Below are positions 63,767 through 64,000 of a stretch of DNA of 64,000 nt, piece by piece. This DNA is from Flavobacteriales bacterium (GTDB taxonomy: Bacteria; Bacteroidota; Bacteroidia; Flavobacteriales_E; Vicingaceae), in NCBI GenBank assembly GCA_905339165.1, contig CAJPFH010000045.1, positions 49,894-113,893 of the forward strand. Reading direction: 5' to 3'. The notes below the pieces were generated by a model. The model searched no databases. It saw only the letters and a program-made list of their open reading frames with translations, and was not told where the DNA came from. Numbering within the stretch: the stretch's first letter is position 1; each line of letters begins with the position of its first letter. The translations under genes and the position numbers were made by a program.

Positions 63767-64000
63767 ATGATGATTAAATATATGAATATGCTAAATAATT
63801 ACGGAATAGCCATTAAACCTTTTATTTTGGCGAATGTTTTTTTATGCTCTGTTTCAGTTCTCACTGCTCGCAATGCAGAGAAAGTAAACCGAGTGGGGGT
63901 AGTACAAGAAGTAGGTACTGTATCGGCTAATGTAGGAGGTTCTTCCTCGAAGTTAGCAGCGAACTGTAATCCGGCTACTTCGTTTACGTATTTAGAGTTA
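63767..64000 (+). CDS. Exported protein, 5' part only (cut by window edge)
   Basis: Read by hand; 78 codons from the ATG at 63767 to the end of the window, with no stop. A hydrophobic segment at about residues 14-35 (IAIKPFILANVFLCSVSVLTA) acts as a signal peptide, then NAEKVNRVGVVQEV and a Ser/Gly stretch. It starts 10 bases after the receptor gene and is co-directional, so it is probably its partner. Other in-frame Met at residues 2, 6 and 8 are possible starts. Too little is seen to assign a family; a T9SS cargo is possible but not shown. Confidence 0.55.
   Translation, partial: MMIKYMNMLNNYGIAIKPFILANVFLCSVSVLTARNAEKVNRVGVVQEVGTVSANVGGSSSKLAANCNPATSFTYLEL

Overview
The window is a chromosomal segment of a low-GC member of the Bacteroidota. 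The evidence is four proteins with type IX secretion (T9SS) C-terminal sorting domains, one of them of the gliding-motility/CHU_C kind. There are also many outer-membrane lipoproteins, a large TonB-dependent receptor with a carboxypeptidase-regulatory-like N-domain, a separate atpD-atpC pair, a heptaprenylglyceryl-phosphate-type synthase, almost no Shine-Dalgarno sequences, and repeated promoter -7 boxes of the Bacteroidota form TAnnTTTG. The genus cannot be named from the sequence alone. I see no phage, transposase, integrase, CRISPR array or rRNA operon; it reads as core chromosome with a few lineage-specific patches.

Region 1 (1-9.2 kb) is a redox and anaerobic-lifestyle block. A minus-strand operon of a Crp/Fnr regulator, a YhbP-like protein, a HemN-like radical SAM enzyme and proline dehydrogenase faces a second, FNR-like regulator that carries cysteines where FNR binds its Fe-S cluster. 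Divergent from that lies a plus-strand ModE-like, moaE, moaCB (fused MoaC-MoaB) operon for molybdopterin. Three near-perfect ATGAT-N4-ATCAT palindromes sit upstream of these three transcripts, each centred 65-69 bp before a start codon and about 41.5 bp before the start site implied by a -7 box. This looks like a local FNR-type regulon linking haem, molybdenum cofactor and the regulators. Next comes a third Crp-type regulator followed by a DUF2892 membrane protein, two small rhodaneses, a thioredoxin and a rhodanese-thioredoxin lipoprotein, a likely sulfane-sulfur handling operon.

Region 2 (9.3-21.2 kb) is a nucleotide-sugar cluster, all on the minus strand: WbpE-, WbpD-, WbpB- and WbpA-type enzymes (UDP-2,3-diacetamido-glucuronate route), UDP-glucose dehydrogenase, UDP-xylose synthase, RmlB, a WbpP-type epimerase and a CpsB-type PHP phosphatase. 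There is no glycosyltransferase, flippase or polymerase. A T9SS type A cargo gene lies inside it, notable because the Wbp pathway makes the linking sugar on T9SS cargo in Porphyromonas.

Region 3 (21.2-40 kb) is mostly housekeeping: clpP, tig, three tRNAs (two Leu, one Gly), mutS, a SpoU methyltransferase, folK, sppA, tsaB and a TolC/HlyD pair. Among these lie a MauE-thioredoxin membrane protein next to a tandem triplication of a tiny six-cysteine lipoprotein, and several other lipoproteins.

Region 4 (40-64 kb) holds a 2050-residue bacterial alpha-2-macroglobulin with an intact CAEQ thioester, a 320-bp gap of dispersed palindromic repeats, and two T9SS cargo genes. It also holds atpC-atpD, ribF, a leucine-rich-repeat protein, GGGP synthase, a phosphopantetheinyl transferase, ahcY, a degenerate Rieske-like lipoprotein and the TonB-dependent receptor. 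The largest T9SS cargo gene (48780-52714) has its ATG and a good signal peptide separated from the rest of the frame by one base at a C8 tract. An identical 12-mer with a C8 tract sits at the yhbP/hemN junction, where adding one base would fuse the two proteins. These two tracts are the most interesting signals in the window, with the caveat that homopolymer sequencing error could produce the first.
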